From: Lichenostomus cassidix
Taxonomy: Eukaryota; Chordata; Aves; Passeriformes; Meliphagidae
Direction: 5' to 3'
Length of the DNA stretch: 64,000 bases
Assembly (NCBI GenBank): GCA_008360975.2
Contig: CM039183.1
Span: 76,709,850 to 76,773,849 of the forward strand
In this document: positions 35,801-50,485 of the stretch, one piece after another
How positions within the stretch are numbered: the first letter of the stretch is position 1
Layout: the number at the start of each line of letters is the position of its first letter
Program-made: the position numbers and the translations under genes
The notes under the pieces: generated by a model
Database searches by the model: none
What the model was told of the DNA's origin: nothing
The model's input: only the letters and a program-made list of their open reading frames with translations

Positions 35801-38800
35801 AGCTTCTTTTCTTTTAATGCTGCTATTGTGTTTCTGAAATGAAATTCAGGTTTTCTGCACGTTACTCTAGAAGCTTTCCACTGAAATAGAGGAATGTACA
35901 ATTGTGTCATGTCTGCTGGTTTGTTCTGAAAGGGGACAATTATTAGAAGTCTTAGCTGGAAATATCCCAGATTTCAAAAATGCAGATGTTCTCTATGCTT
36001 TGAATTGTTCATTAAAAAACAGTACACTTATTACAGCCTGTCTGAAAGTTTTGACAAGTTTGAGCTGACAAACAGTAGGTTGCTTGTTTCCAAACAGTGA
36101 TCACTAGAAATCCCCAGAAGGTCTTGCATCTGTATAGTCATCCAACCACTGAAACAAAATGTGTTTTAAGCAACATGAGATTCTCTAGAGAGAACTTTTA
36201 ACTTATGAGAGCAATTGAGATGTGTATCTTTGGGACTTGTCAGGCAGTGAATTGATGTTACCATTGTTAAGGGAAAATATGGCTTGTTCTGCTGGCAGTG
36301 AGGAAAAGGAAGAATAAAAGATAATTCTGAATGTTTTGGAAACACTTAAATGTTTAACAAATGTAAGTTGATCACAGGATCAAGTGATCATAGTGCTCAG
36401 AGATCGAAATAGGTAGAAAAAAAAAGCTTGCTGTGTGGTTAATAAAATAAGAGTTTCAAGTTTGTTCCTTCTGTCTTCACATATAAAATGTAAAATTCCA
36501 GTTTCCTACTTAAATCTGTTCTGCAAGATGTCTGCATATGATGGTAAGGAAAAATATAAGTTTAGCTGGAGAAGAGAATGGCAGAGGTCAGTATTTGCTA
36601 GTTTTTAGGCAGCATATTCCTTTGCAGCAGTCTTAGCATCAATTAACATCAAGAAAAGCTAGTTCATATTTGGCTTTTGAGGTTCCTTTCCCCTACTCCC
36701 CTTACACAGCTGGCTCAAAGGCCAGCAGACAAAAGCATTATTGCTGTGTTTGTTATTTACGAAATATTTTTTAAAAGTATGTTTAAAGAAATACAGATTT
36801 TTCTCTAAGACAAACATGTATGTAGTGAACCATACTGGCTATATTGTATTTCTGAAACCTTCAGAGTTTTTTTTTTTTCAGAGCACTAACATGCTTTTGA
36901 AAGAATATGTTTGATTTTTGAGTAGAATCAGCACCACTCTCTAAAACATATATAGATTGCAGGACTACTTCCATGTATGAAGACTGGTAAAGTTTTTCTT
37001 TTAAATTTATTTTCAGACAGCTTAAGTAATACAGTAATACAGTTACACAGTCATGATGCTTTTCATTGTTACAGAATTTGGTTTAAACTTTATATTTCAT
37101 TAAAGTATTTGAACCAGTAAAGAACATGAGTGTAACTTTTCATAATTTGCATATGAACCAGAACAACAAGGTAAACTATTTTTGTGATTACTTGTTGACA
37201 TTTAAAAAGATTTCTGCAGGTTAAGCTGTATTTTCTATGCAAGACCTGGTTTTTTACTTGCAAAAATGTATCAGGTAATGTATTTTTGCACACATTTGCA
37301 CTACTAACCCTTTTCATTTTCTGGATGGAAGGGACACATAGTACCATGTGCCTTGTATCTGGTAACAGTCAGGGAAGTGAAACTTTGCATTGATCGTAAG
37401 ATCAGAAAATGGGCCAGCAAGCATTGTCACAAAATAAATCAGGATTTTTTTTTTTGGTTCAGAGTAATAAACTGCATACAGATAGTTCACAAGCAGGACC
37501 TCATTTGTCAAATAAATTTTCCTTGAAAATCATTCCTGTGGCTCTGATTGCTGTGCCTTAAGTAGGCCCATTTCCATGGAGAGCAGCTGCAATGCTGGTA
37601 GCATCTTTGTTCAGCTGGTTTTGAGAGTTTTGGTTGCTGGGTTACGTGATAAAAAAATTTAAACTTTTGTGTAACAGCAGGTAATGAGGGTTGCTTAGGT
37701 GTAATTATGTATTTTTATATATATATATTTTAAAATTATTTTACTTTTATTTTTAATGTGTCTTATTCTATAGCTCCTTCTATGTGTTTCATGTAAGATG
37801 CTATTGCACATCTGACAATTGTTGCATGGAGTCAGAGAGTGTAGTAGAAACCAGCTGTAATATAATCATTCTTTATGGTGCCATCAGTCTCTTGGCTTTT
37901 TTCCCAAAAGGCAGTGTTACTCAGGCTTGCTTTATCACAGTTAATTAGTTTGCCCTTATACTTATGCTTGACTTTGGCTTTGATACTTCATTTTTGTGAA
38001 CTATTAATGCATTTAATAAATCTTTACAGCTACTAGATATGTGGAATGTTATGGAACAAATACTAAATGAAAATTGGGTTTAACCTAATACCTTGTCTTG
38101 GAGCATGTTAGAGTGGTTAGCTACAGTGCCACAAATGATGTTACTATGGAGAAAGCTTCTGTTTCCATGACATTTGCTTGCATATTTTGCTAGGCCTTCA
38201 AAAGAAGTAGGGTTCTGTCCTCTGTCAAATTTGGTGGGTGTTATTCCATTACTTCTGAAACTCTGCGGTGTCTCACAGCAAAGATATATGAATTAATTTC
38301 TTAAGAATATTAATGGTGACTGGCCAGGAAGAAAATGGAGGGGAAAAAAGTTATTAAAATTTTAGCCATGCAGAAAGCAAGGGCATTTTAATAATATATT
38401 TTTACTAGAATAGATATTCCATGTTGATTTTAACTGGGTATACTGCTCTTCTTGTATACATTTTGGTTGCTTAAAAAAAGCCTACAGCTATGAAAGAAGT
38501 AGAGTTTGCTGGTTTTAGAAAAAAAGTATGTTTAGCTGTATAGCTAATGGCTTTATACTGTGAGAACTGCCTTGTAGTGGAATGGAATTTTGAATATCAG
38601 TAAATTTTTAATTCAAGTCATGATGTAGCTCTGTTTAAGAATCAGTTATTGGCTATGGGGTAAATTACAAAAACTCTTTTTCTTCAGATGAAAGAAGTGA
38701 TTTTGTGACATGAAAATCTTGGCAGCTTTTCATACAGGGGAGTTTCTTTAGCAACTGTTAGGCAATGTCATGGCCACCTGCAGGCAGCTGTTGACTGCAC

Positions 38801-41800
38801 TCCTGTATTTCTGACTGCAGTCACATGTGGTCACAGTTCTCTTCTGGAAGATTGCACTTACATGCAGGTGGGTATGGTCCCCAGGTGCTGGAACAGAAGC
38901 AGTTAGGAACAATACTGGCTGTTGAACACCACCGTGTGACCTATTCTCTCCTGTACAAAGGGTGCTGGGGAGGAGGGATGCAGGGAGTTAAACACCATTT
39001 AGCATTCTTATGCCTCCCTGAAGACAAAATTGCTTTCCTTCTGTTCCTAATGAACAGCTGACTGTTGTTCCCTTTGTACACCACTCTTCTGCTCTAATTA
39101 GGTTTTAGTGTCTTAGAGTGGTTTTGGTTTTTTTAATGGTCTTTCTTTTTTACCCCCAGTTGTGAGAGGGAGTCCAAAGCTTTTGATCCTTTGTGATACC
39201 TTCTTGGAGCATATTATTCTGTAATACATCTGTTTGCAACAGTTTTAAACAGTTGTCAGGACCTGAGCTAAATCTTTGAAACCCATTTTTTTTAGAGCTT
39301 TTCCCAATTTCACACATTTCAAAAGCTCAAATACACATGTGCAACTAAGGGAGCAAGATGCTCAAGAGCCTAATAACCTAAGTGTTGTCTATGTAACGCA
39401 GATAAAATTTTGGTCCACCTGATCTAGTATTTTGGTAAATGAGGAATGGTGCTTTACCTAATATTCTCCCTCAACTTTCACTACAATCATTGTTACAGCT
39501 TTATTTTAGCCAAGATGTCTTTCGTTTCCACTTGAACTGAATTTCTAGATCTTTCTGCCAAAACCAGTACCACTGACTTCCCATCTGCTAATTCATGTTC
39601 TTTGTCCCAGCTTAAGAATTTAATTTCCTCAAATAGCTTATTGAATGATTTTGGTTTATAAAAGTGATGTTCTCCTTCTGTTGAGGATGCACTATACAGC
39701 AGAAAAGGTTTTTAAAAGAGAGCTCATAAAATTAACATGGTACTTGCTGTTCTTGGTGTCAAGAGAGATGTAGTTCCACATGCCTCTCTAACTCTTCTTG
39801 GAGTACCTGCTGGATCCATGACTGGTGGACTTGTTCACTTTGCTGTCATCTCTTAACCTCTCACTCAGCAATAAGAAAGTTTTTGGAGGATTCTATTGAA
39901 GTTATTTCACAAGCAGGACTGAGCTTCACAGAGATCTAATTTATTAGCTCAGAATTCGTACTAGTGTGCTCATTATTATCTCTGTGTTTTAGTAACATTT
40001 ACAATGAAATTATAAACTTGCTTTATCTTGAAGGTGGGGAGAGATTTATAAATTATCTTCCAAACATTGTCACATATTCTTGCTTGAACCAATGATGTTA
40101 TTTTTTCCCTATGGCATTCTCAGTTGTGTTCTATGTTCTAGAGGTTAAAGAAAGGACTGTTGTCTTTTTATGACATTAGGAAAAAGGATGCATGGGAGAG
40201 AAATCAAATTTGAAAGAAGCTTCTCCTGAACTGGTTCAGGTTTGTCTGCTTTCTTCTCCCACAATTTCCCAGTGACTGCATATCCAACATTTCAATTCAC
40301 TTGATGGATGCCTGTGAATTGGCGCTATGAGTTGCAGTTCTCTTTCTTAAGAAATATAATTCTGTTTTTTAAATACATTCTACATTTGTTTATAGAAAAG
40401 CTGTGCTTAACCCCTCCTATTCCACCTTGTTAAAATGTTAAACTGTTAAATAGCAGCTAAACATGATGACATTTGTTTTGGCAAACGGTAATAATAACTT
40501 ACCCCCTCCCTTAATTCTTTGGCCCTTCAGCTGCTTGCCTGCTCGAAGCATAGCTAAATTAATATTTTAACATTTGGTATAATTAAAGAAGAAACATTTA
40601 AGAGAAAGGAGAAGAAAGTCTGACTCCAACCCTTCTGCCAATAACAGAATGAAGGTCTCTGCCAGCAACAGAGAAGTTGGAACAGGTTCTTCATGGCAGT
40701 TGCTCAGTCCCAGCATTCAAACCAGAGATTTCGTGTTGCATGTCTGATGGGTGTTTGTGTGGTCATGCTCTGTAGAAGGGGTAAAAAAATCTGATGTGGC
40801 AGAAACTACTGTTTGGTTGCAAGCCAGTATTAGCAACTTACATCAGAACCACTGCTTTTAATAGGAGAATGTCCTTCCCAAGAAGGATAGCAACTAATTT
40901 CACAGTAACAGGAATTTTTTGAGTAATATTTTTAAAATACAACCTATATTTCTTTTCCCTTTACTTGCAGTGCTCAGCAAAGAACTACCCTATTCAGCTT
41001 AACCTATTCTTACCCAGAGACACTGCATTTTGTTCCTAAGAACTGTAAGGATTAATTTCAGAGAGTGGGCATGATCCTTTCATTTTCTCCTTTGGCATGG
41101 TATGTTTTTTCTTCTTAGATGAGGATTTTTCCCTGCTCATTATCCAAATTAGTCTCCTGAAAATGCAGTTTTAAGTTGTATTAGTCTTGTAGGGGACTTG
41201 AAAGAGAAAGTACATACTGATTTTTTTTCAATATGCATTTTTTTCCACTTTGCTTTTCATCTCTGAGCACATCAGCTTGCTACTTGCAAAATAAAAGCAC
41301 TGTGAAGCACATGCTGAGTTCTACTGGTTGAACTTAACTCCCATGTTGTATGAATGTTTCCTTGTGAAAATAAGGATGTGAAATATGTGGTTTGCTATTT
41401 TAATGTCAATGGCTAATGATTAATATGATTAAAATTCATCATTTTATAATTTATATACTACAATACATAGTTGAAAAGGGTAGTTTCTATAGTTTCTTAT
41501 AAAACACCACAGGATTCAGCAGTCCAAGCAAGACTCATGAATATTTAATTCAAGGAGATTTGTAGCCCTGGAAGATGTAATAAGCTAGCCCTTAATGACA
41601 ATTTTGTGTGGCATACATTTGGCAACATGTAGAAAAAAATCCTGCTGGCAATTCTGAGCATCATCTTTCAGGCATATCTGTTCAGCTCTAGGGGCTTTTT
41701 AGCTCTGGAATTATAAAGAGAAATTAGACTATGTCTTAGACCAGCATGCTGCAATTTCTTAGTACTTGCACATTTCTCCTTATGTTCAGATTAGCTAAAA

Positions 41801-44800
41801 GCTCCAGCCTTCTGATTGCCTTTTAATATAAGGCTTCATTCTTTTTTTTTTTTAAGATTGGTATTCCTCAAGAAGTATTTTGAAATATATTTTTGCATCT
41901 TTCTGTTTAAGATTGGTAGTTTTCATTAATCTTCCTGGGCTCTGAGGGGATTTTTTGCAACGTTATTCCTGGTATACTGATTATCATTGTAGCTTACAAA
42001 AAATGTCAACAAAACCAATGTTGTGATGAAGCCTTAAATTTACAGGTTGGAGCTTCTGCAAATGTGGGGTCTAATGTTGATAAATTACCCAGCTTCCAAA
42101 TTGGGTTATTGTAGTGAGTCAGCCAAGAGCACTGCTGCTCAGTTCATGGAGATTCTTTTGTTATACCTAAATATGAGATGCTATGGCTGTCAGACTTGAA
42201 GCACTGAATACTTCCTGCTGATCCAACCCAATTTTTGTGGGACTTCTAGGAACCTTTGTTCTCAAAATAACTACCCACAAAGAAATAAGCCCTCTGAGAG
42301 ACTGGCTTCCTTCTCTCTGTGGTGTAAATTTAAGTGATGACTATGCATAAGCTTGAGTTGGGACAAAGGTGCTAACAATGAAAGGACAGAAGATGAAGAG
42401 AGATTGGTGCCATTGGGCTAGAGAAATGAGAGAAGGTTTTGTCTGGTATGTACAACACTTTAAACTTGTAAAGAGACATAAACAGTAAGGCTCATAAAAC
42501 AAGGGATGCAATGAAGCAACTACATTTATCAGTTTATACAATGATGTGTTCTCTAACATTACTGGCTTCATGTGACTGTGGCTTCAAAATTAGAAGGAAG
42601 ATGATCTTCCTAAGAGTCTTTCAAAGATTTGTTGTGTTGCTGGTGTACAGAAAAGAATAATAAGTATTGCTTTAAGAGAGAAAAAGAAAAACCAGTAAAG
42701 GAGCGAGCCAGGAGTGCTTCTGTATTATCTTGGCTCTCCCAACAGTTTACTTCAGAGCTGTCCCCTCATCCTTTGTCAGCAGCTCCTGTTGCTGTGAATT
42801 AAGAACTGAAGTATTAAACAGTTCACCAGAGATGAATTTGGATAGTTACGTTAAACATACAATGGGAAGAGAAAATCAACATTTAAAATTTGAAGTGCTA
42901 TTAACTTTAGAATAGTTCTTCCAAGGTTATTGCTTGTGCACACAGAAAACATCAGCTGAACATTGTCATGGTTTCTAGCAGTACAGTTCTCTAAAGGTTT
43001 TTCCATTTGCTTTCTAAATTTCAATTTGTGTTGACTGAGAACAATATAAATCATGTAATAAATAAAACAGAATTAAAATTGCTCCTGCCTTTCACAGTCC
43101 ACACAATGGCTTGTCATTCCAAACATTGCATTTCTGTTAGATATATACCTAGTGAGGTCTAAAAGAAAAACAGAAAAAAAAGCAGCATTAATGATGTCAA
43201 ATGTTCTTATTTAAAGAAGGTTTGAATCTTTCAGATATGTAGTGATGCAATGACTTCAAGAAGAGTGTCTGAATCTGAAAATACAAAGAGCAGCATATAA
43301 TTTTGTAAGGGAACTTGTATTGGTAGTGCCCAAGTACTACGTATATTCAGTGAGGTGGAGCAGGTCATAGGGAGCCCTCTCCTCCTAAATTAGGGGTGTG
43401 AACATGTGCAGAGTTTCAGATCTGTCTCTGTTTGCATGTGGGAAACAGGTGCTTTTGGAGGAATGTTTTGTTTTGCAGAGTACCAATGTCACTGCTGTGC
43501 CTAAGTTAGACTGGCTTTCAACACAGTCTGCAATGATTATGGCCTCCTTAAAAGTAATTAAAGGTAAACATAGCTTTTGGACTTAGTGCCAAGCTAATTC
43601 CTGTAGTTTTTAGAAAGGATTATGTTGAAATATTCAAGAGAAGGGCTTCCTGATCACATGAGAGGAAGTGACTGGCTGTTTTGAGCAAAAAGTTGGATGG
43701 AAATGAAGGAAGATTGATTTCATTCCATGTATCATAGGGTCTTTTGGAGATTGGGGTGAAACTCTCTAATTTAACCTAATTCTCATCCGTCTTTATGGAC
43801 AGTTGTTTTCAGCCATTTAGCTTTTTACCTCTGGGTTTGTTTGTCTGTGTTTCTAGACAGGTGGAAATTAACAATGTATGGCTGAGGAAAAGTTACGTAG
43901 GTATGAGCTTTTACCTTAATTTGCCAAAAGTGGAGTTTATAATCAAAGGCAGATACCAGTTGGTCCATTTTGGACCATATATACATTAGCCAACTATTTG
44001 AAGCCATTTACTTTTTTAGTTTTTCTTCAGACCCAAATATTGGAGTTTCTAGGTCCAGATCATAATATTCAGTGAAAGGAAAGAAATTACCAAGAATTGG
44101 TTTCTGCTGCTTATAGTAATGTGCTGGGGGGCAGGGGGAAAGACCAGTGTGTAGCTTTGTTGCTGCTACATTCTGATTGCTATAAACATAGGGTTTTGGC
44201 TGTGATCTGCACTTCATTTATCAAATATTAATAGGATTAATATGTAAATGATGTTAGTTATTAATAAAATGTCCTCATATTTCTCTCCTTGCTTAATGGA
44301 ATATTGAGAAAAGCTATTAGTATAGCTGTGAAACAAGATGTTTAATGAAGCTGGAGGTATAAAGCTAAATTAAAGTGCAAGAGGAGAAGATGCTTAGCCC
44401 ACTAATTACCAAAGAAGTCCAATATAAATATTGCATTAACTTGAGGATCAGAGGCACTTTTGGAAAAAGCAGTTTTCTATTAACATATTTAACAAAATAA
44501 TTTCTGTATACAAGTTAACCTTCTAAACCTGATTTGCATTCAAGTGTTAAAGTCCTTAGTATAAAACACAATCTAACAGTATTTAAATGGGTGCATGTTT
44601 TGCTTCTGGTGTGACAGTTAAGCTTAATATTTCTTAGGTAATTGTGATTATAATAGTTTTCATTCTACTTCATACAGCTTCAAGTCACATTTTCATCAGA
44701 GACAAATTGTGGACAATAACATTTTCTCAATGAAAAAAGCTATTGACAGCTAACTGGTCCTAATGCATTAAAAACTATAACTCCTACTTAGTTCTTGAAC

Positions 44801-46629
44801 TCTCTAAAGGAAAAATTTCCACAATTCAGGTGTGTTTGTGTTTTAAAACATGTTATTTTTTCCTAATTTTGATTTTTAAAGTGGACAAATGGAAGACTTG
44901 ACACAAATTTGTTTGACTATATGGAATTAAAGCAGCATGGATACTTCAGTATCAAGTAATGAGTTATTTAAAACTGTGTTATCTGTAGTTGGCTCTATCA
45001 TCCTTTTGGATTAACCATGGACACTAAATTAATTGAGCTTAGCCAAGGAACTTGTATTTTCACCACCTTTTTGAGCCTCTAAAGTTACTCTTGCAGATTT
45101 GCTTTCAATGATGTGACAGCATTACTTTGTCTAATGTCTGGAATTAATGGACAACTTTATTTTCAAGCTGATCAAATATTTGTGGAACATCAGTGTGTCT
45201 CTGTTTTCTGATCAAATCACTGAACCAGGCAAAAAGCTGATGTTTAGTGAGGACTGCAGTTCTTTGATTGCTCAGGTCGTTTGAATCAGTAATTTAGAGC
45301 ACCAAGCATTAAAACCAGCATTTATTAATTTCTTTTAGTTGAAAGAGTTTTTTTTAAAAAGGAAGGAATTAGGTTTTTTTTTTTCCCCCCAGTTGACTCA
45401 CATTTATTAAAAGAAATGCCTGCTTTACTATTTCCAGACTTTATACAGAAATTATTTCAAATGTCTACAAGAAAGAAATCAGTACTTGGTATATTTAATT
45501 TGCTTTTATAAAGAACAAAGGAATCCTGATAATCTTTGAGACATTGAGTGCCATTGAAGAGATTTTTTTATGCACCTTTTCTCAGTGGAAGTTACGCATC
45601 TTTCTTGTGCTGGCCTGCATTTGTCAAAAGTTTATCCGTTGCATTCGTTCGTAGAAGTTTCTTAGATGCCTCTGAATTCTTCAGACTTTTTAAGAGTTCT
45701 CTTTCTGCCTCTGTGGTATGTGGAATGTATTTGGTGAAGACAGATAATCAGTTTGACCAGCTCTGATGTATTTTAAATAAGAAGTAAATATAATGGTTTA
45801 GTGCAATAATTTACAATAATATTTTTCTCTTACTGTCTCATGTTTGGTCTAAGTAGATAGTATTTTCCAGGTGTTTATTTCCAATGTCTACTGCAGATCA
45901 ATGCACTAATTTTAGTCACTTTTTCTGTGTATCAGTCTTTGTAGTCACGCACCCTGTTGTTTGAATCTGGAGGCTTTTACTCTTGGAGATCATTCTCCTT
46001 TATCTCCTAGATCACCAACATACAGTAGCTTTCTCTGTGGGTGTGATGGATAATCTCTGATGATCAGTGATCACCACCAAACACCATAAATTCTCTAGTG
46101 TACAACACAGTTTGCCTTCACCTCCAAGGATGTGAGTTAGGAGTGAGCCCAATGCTCTCAAAGTCTTCTCAAATAACCTGTTTGCTTCTGACCTCAGTAA
46201 GAAAAGCCGGACTTTCTGTTCCTCAGCCAGGGAGTACAGTGGGCCTGTGATCAGACTAGTAGATCCCTTTCTTCCGATTCTCAGTGTCCTGCTCAGTAAA
46301 CAGCAAGAACAAGCAAGCATTAACCATATTTACCCGTCAATGACCAAGAAGCTTCTGGTGGCACATTCTCTCTTGCTTAGCTTTTTCCCTCCCAGGCAAA
46401 GAAAACAGAATACGTGGGGAATTGCAGTGATGCTCTGTGGGAGCTATGGTGAGGTTGTAAGTTGTTTGTATGGGCACTTTGAGGAGCAGAAGGAGCTGGG
46501 ACTGAGAAGGGATGCTAGAAGGGACAGAGGCAGAATATTTGAAGGAGCTAAGGGTCACAGTTTAACTGCTGGTGGAACAACTTGTTTTCTCAAGTAGATT
46601 TTGATATGTTGTGTTCAGGGTTTGTTTGG

Positions 46630-46668
46630 TTTTTTTTTTTTTGTTTTTTGTTTTTTAATTTTTTTTAA
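46630..46668. repeat. T-rich low-complexity tract
   Basis: T13 followed by G-interrupted T6 blocks and T8 runs. Simple sequence. Confidence 0.85.
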
Positions 46669-47808
46669 TGACAAATAAAGTGTGATACCGTGAAGGGTTT
46701 TAATGATAGTGTTGGGATTTTGCATATATCTTTATGGTCATGTTAATGTTTTGAACTTTTTCAGCAAGCTTACCTATTTTCCTGAAAGATCAATCATGTA
46801 GGCTAAACTAGATCATTTGATCTTATGATGGTGCTTGAATACAGCCAAATGTGGGCTGTATTTCCAGGAGTAAGTGTATTAAGTCATGAATCTGAAAAGA
46901 ATTATTTCAGCTAGTTACCAACACCTCTCAGTGCAATGCAAAAGAATACAAATACACTTTATGTACTGCTCTATGTGTAAGCAATGAAAGGAATATTGGA
47001 ATAGTGGGTTCAGTTCTGTTGCCTACTCTTCTGAAGGCTTTTGTGAAATTACACTATGATGATGTGTATGTTAGCCAACTGGGAAATTACCCATGCAGTG
47101 AGACTCAGACTTACTAATTTTATTTTAAAAAGGGAAGTAATTACATGGAGAGCCAGGCATCAGTCTAAAGTAAGGCATTAACAAGACTCAGTGTAGAAAT
47201 AAGCATTTTTAGGCACCAGTGGAATAAATGGCTATGGTAACTTCCCTAGACATGTGTTGTGATTTCTTTATTACTTGGTATCTTTCATAAAGGTGTGTTG
47301 TATTTTGAATAGGGATTATAAACTTGATATAAACATTATTGTTCAAGTTTCTCTGTCCTATCTGCAACAGAGTTGACTCAATGAGCCCAGTAATGGTTTC
47401 TAGTCTTAAAAATATATTAATATACAGTTGAGTCAGTGATTGCCTTTGATCTTGTGGTTTCTTGACCCATTGTTGTGATTTATTCACATAATCTGTTAGT
47501 AATGTTAGCAACTTCTGTGTCTTCAGCTGATTTCTTTATAAACTCTTGCCTGAAATGATTGATTATAATCAGTCCTTTTGGTTCTTTAAAATGATCCAAG
47601 GTCTGTAGTGCAAGAAAATAAAAACACATTTTGGGTAATTATTGTGTCTTTATGTTTACCCAGCTGAATGCAAACTATTAGATTGGGTAGGCCAACAGCT
47701 GCTCTATGGATTAAGAGGGATCAGAATTAAGTAGAGCTCTTCAGATAAAACATTTAACACTGTTTTGAGTGGCAAGAGGAGCAGATTTGTTGTCATTATA
47801 GGTTTGTC

Positions 47809-47848
47809 ATAGTTAAGTTTCATATTTAATAGTTAAGTTTTATATTTA
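47809..47848. repeat. 20-bp tandem duplication
   Basis: ATAGTTAAGTTTCATATTTA at 47809-47828 is followed by the same 20-mer with one C-to-T change at 47829-47848, then a partial degenerate third unit of ATATTTA-type sequence. Confidence 0.85.
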
Positions 47849-49845
47849 ATATTTATATTTCATGTTCAAGGATACTTAATTGCACTTTATTACACTTTCA
47901 GTGTGATTAGATGCTAGTATCATTTGCAGTGTGGCAAACTACATTTAATGATTTAAAAGAACTACAGTAGATTCCCAGTAGCTGTCTTGCTTAGCCCCAT
48001 GCCCTCCCACCTGCTCTGCCCTCTTTCCTCAAATGTACTCAACCTTCCATACCTCTTGGGCAAGCATGACTATACAAAAAAATGGAGCTTTTTGTGCCCT
48101 TTATTTTAGCCTTCTTTTTAAATTGGTGTGTGCCTGCAGCTGCCAGCTTTGCAGCCCTTTGCACACTTTGCAGGGCAAGGTCTGACCAGTTTACTGAGGA
48201 GAAATTAGAACTGACAAGTAGCAGCACTGTGCCACTTAGGAGAAAAAAAGAGCTGGGTTATTTGCTTGCTTCCTGTCATTTGGAAGGGGTGAGGGAAGAT
48301 ACGGAGGAAGGGAAATGTAAGGTGGCCTGTGTTAGCTGCTGCTTGCATTTCAGGAGGGTGGTATTTAATAAGGGTTAAGGGAGGTAGAGCTGGCTGATAA
48401 GACTTTGTAGGATAGTGAGACATCCACCCTTGTAAAGGAAACCTTCTCTTCCTCTTCTTGATGAGGCACGAACTTCTCTCTTGATCATACCACCACCTCT
48501 TCCTTTTCAGTCGCTAGGAGAAACCATTTGTTTTGTCTAGACTTTAGGCTGAAGTCACTCAGTCTTCCAGGTGGGTGTCTTCATGGTGAGTCAACACCAC
48601 CCCACACTCCAGACTGCCTGCCCAGAATGCAGTCCCAGAAACTAACCCCGCTCCTCCTCCTGCAAAATACTAAGCAGAAACATTGATCCCATGTGGAAGC
48701 AGCTATTTGGAGTGGAAGTTTGTCCTCATTATGGGCTTCTGATACCTCCATTGCCTAGGCTTTCAGCTTTCTGCTGTGCCATCCATTGAATGCAAATGCT
48801 GACACGTGGCCTTAGGCAAATCCCAAACCTGTGTGTGAGGCTATCTGCAGTTAACAAGAAATGTGTCAACAAATGTTAAGATAGGCTGGCCTTCAAAGCC
48901 TCAGGTTCTGCTTTCTCTTGATCTGATGGGAGAGAAGAAAAGAGTTGCCCCCTCTTTGGGCAGCTGTGGAAGAAGGCGGGAACTAGACTTAGTACTCTGG
49001 GACAGGGCAGGGAATTGAGGTTCAACATGAGCAGCAACCCATCACTGTGCCCTGCAGTGCTAAAATGGTTCTAACAAAACCCTCATTGTGGTTTGACTAG
49101 ACCCGCTTGAGCCTGTGGAATTGAGTTTGAGGTGAGGAATCAGTGAATCCCTAAGAGGGATGTCAGAGAATGTGCTTTCTGTTGAGCTGTCTTCAGTGAT
49201 GATTCTGCATCCCACGGTGTTGGATGTGCACCTGAATTTTAGGGTCATTATTGTATTCTTGCCTAAAGTTCAAGATCTCCATGGTAGGGGCACATTTGCT
49301 GTGCTACTTCTGACACATCTGTTGTCCCTGGTCTTCATCCTCTTGAAAGTAAGGGCCTGAGGTTTTGCCAGGAGAAAATGGCCATACAGAACATTTATAC
49401 TACTGCTGCTACTAAAAAAGATAGAAGAAATGTTGGGTAGATGGTGAGTGGATGTAAAAACAATGTAAAAATTTGAGAGCTCAGGGTTCATAGCCAACTG
49501 AAGGTACTGATAATCTTATTTCTTTGAAACAGCAGTTGAGGATGTTGCAGGGTATCTTCACAGCTCAGGTTTGTTTGTGCTCCGTAGGTGCAAAGAAGCA
49601 ATGCAATGGAACAGCCTTTGCATTTGCCTCTGATGTCTGTATTTTGGCATGAAGGGCATTAGGTGTGTCCCTGAAGTGAAACTTCAAGTTTGGTTTTACA
49701 TTGATGGAATGTAATTTGTGTGCCCCAGAGCTGACCAGCTAATAGGAACAGCTGGGGGATTTGTTTTGAATGTACATTGCTTTTGGAAACTAAAATGCAC
49801 CCAATATGGCTGCTAAAAGAACAAGCAAGCAAAGAGAGACACAGT

Positions 49846-49905
49846 TTTGTATAATTGGATTGGAAGGGACTTTAGGAGGTCACCTAGTCCAATCCTTTAA
49901 AGCTA
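49846..49905 (-). mobile_element. CR1 LINE, very short 3' tail fragment
   Basis: About 60 bp matching the complement of a CR1 3' end: ATTGGATTGGAAGGGACTTT, then AGGAGGTCACCTAGTCCAAT. It is too short for subfamily assignment. Confidence 0.75.
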
Positions 49906-50469
49906 GTTGAGATAGTCTCTGGTTTGTCAATGTACCTTTTTGGTGTGGAGTTCTAATTTTTGTGCTTAGACTAGGTTGACAGGTTTCAGATTGAAGCATG
50001 AACTTTGTTTTTGATATGGTAGGGGATCTGATGTGTTTTAGAAGTAGTCATGTACATACATATTTGTTGGGTGGTGGTGGTGAGGATATCATTGCTCTGA
50101 ATGCTATATTTAAAATGCTAGGGTGTAGTTCGATCTCAAACAGATTGCTTCACATTTTGGTTTGGAATTAAAATAAAGAGTAACTTCACGCAGAACAGGT
50201 CTGCAGTATGTAGTGATTCATCTAAGGTGAAGTTTTCACATATTTAACAAGCAGAATTCTTGTTTGGCTTCAGCTCATGTTTAAAGAAATTGATTTAGCA
50301 TTTAGCATTCAAACTCAATAACTTACTAGTGCTGTCTTGTGTGTGTGGACTCAACTGTTACAAAAATTAATCTCTTTCTCAGGGATTATTAATGTGGCTT
50401 TTGGATGAATTCTCATATTGAGCTAGACTTCTGTGAATTTCTGTCTTTCATGGTAACAGAAGAAGTTGA

Positions 50470-50485
50470 GGGAGGGCAGGGGGGG
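50470..50485 (+). other. Potential G-quadruplex motif
   Basis: The + strand reads GGGAGGGCAGGGGGGG, which fits four G3 runs with loops of 1, 2 and 1 bases. It lies on the non-template (RNA-like) strand of the RNGTT intron and would be present in the pre-mRNA. The formation of the structure is not shown by the sequence alone. Confidence 0.55.

Noticed and set aside
46247..46597. 116-codon plus-strand open frame
   Set aside because: No recognisable similarity or codon pattern, and overlapping minus-strand frames of similar length; chance.
48082..48378. 98-codon open frame with a signal-peptide-like start
   Set aside because: No similarity I can recognise, and the frame has no splice or promoter context; a hydrophobic start alone is weak evidence.
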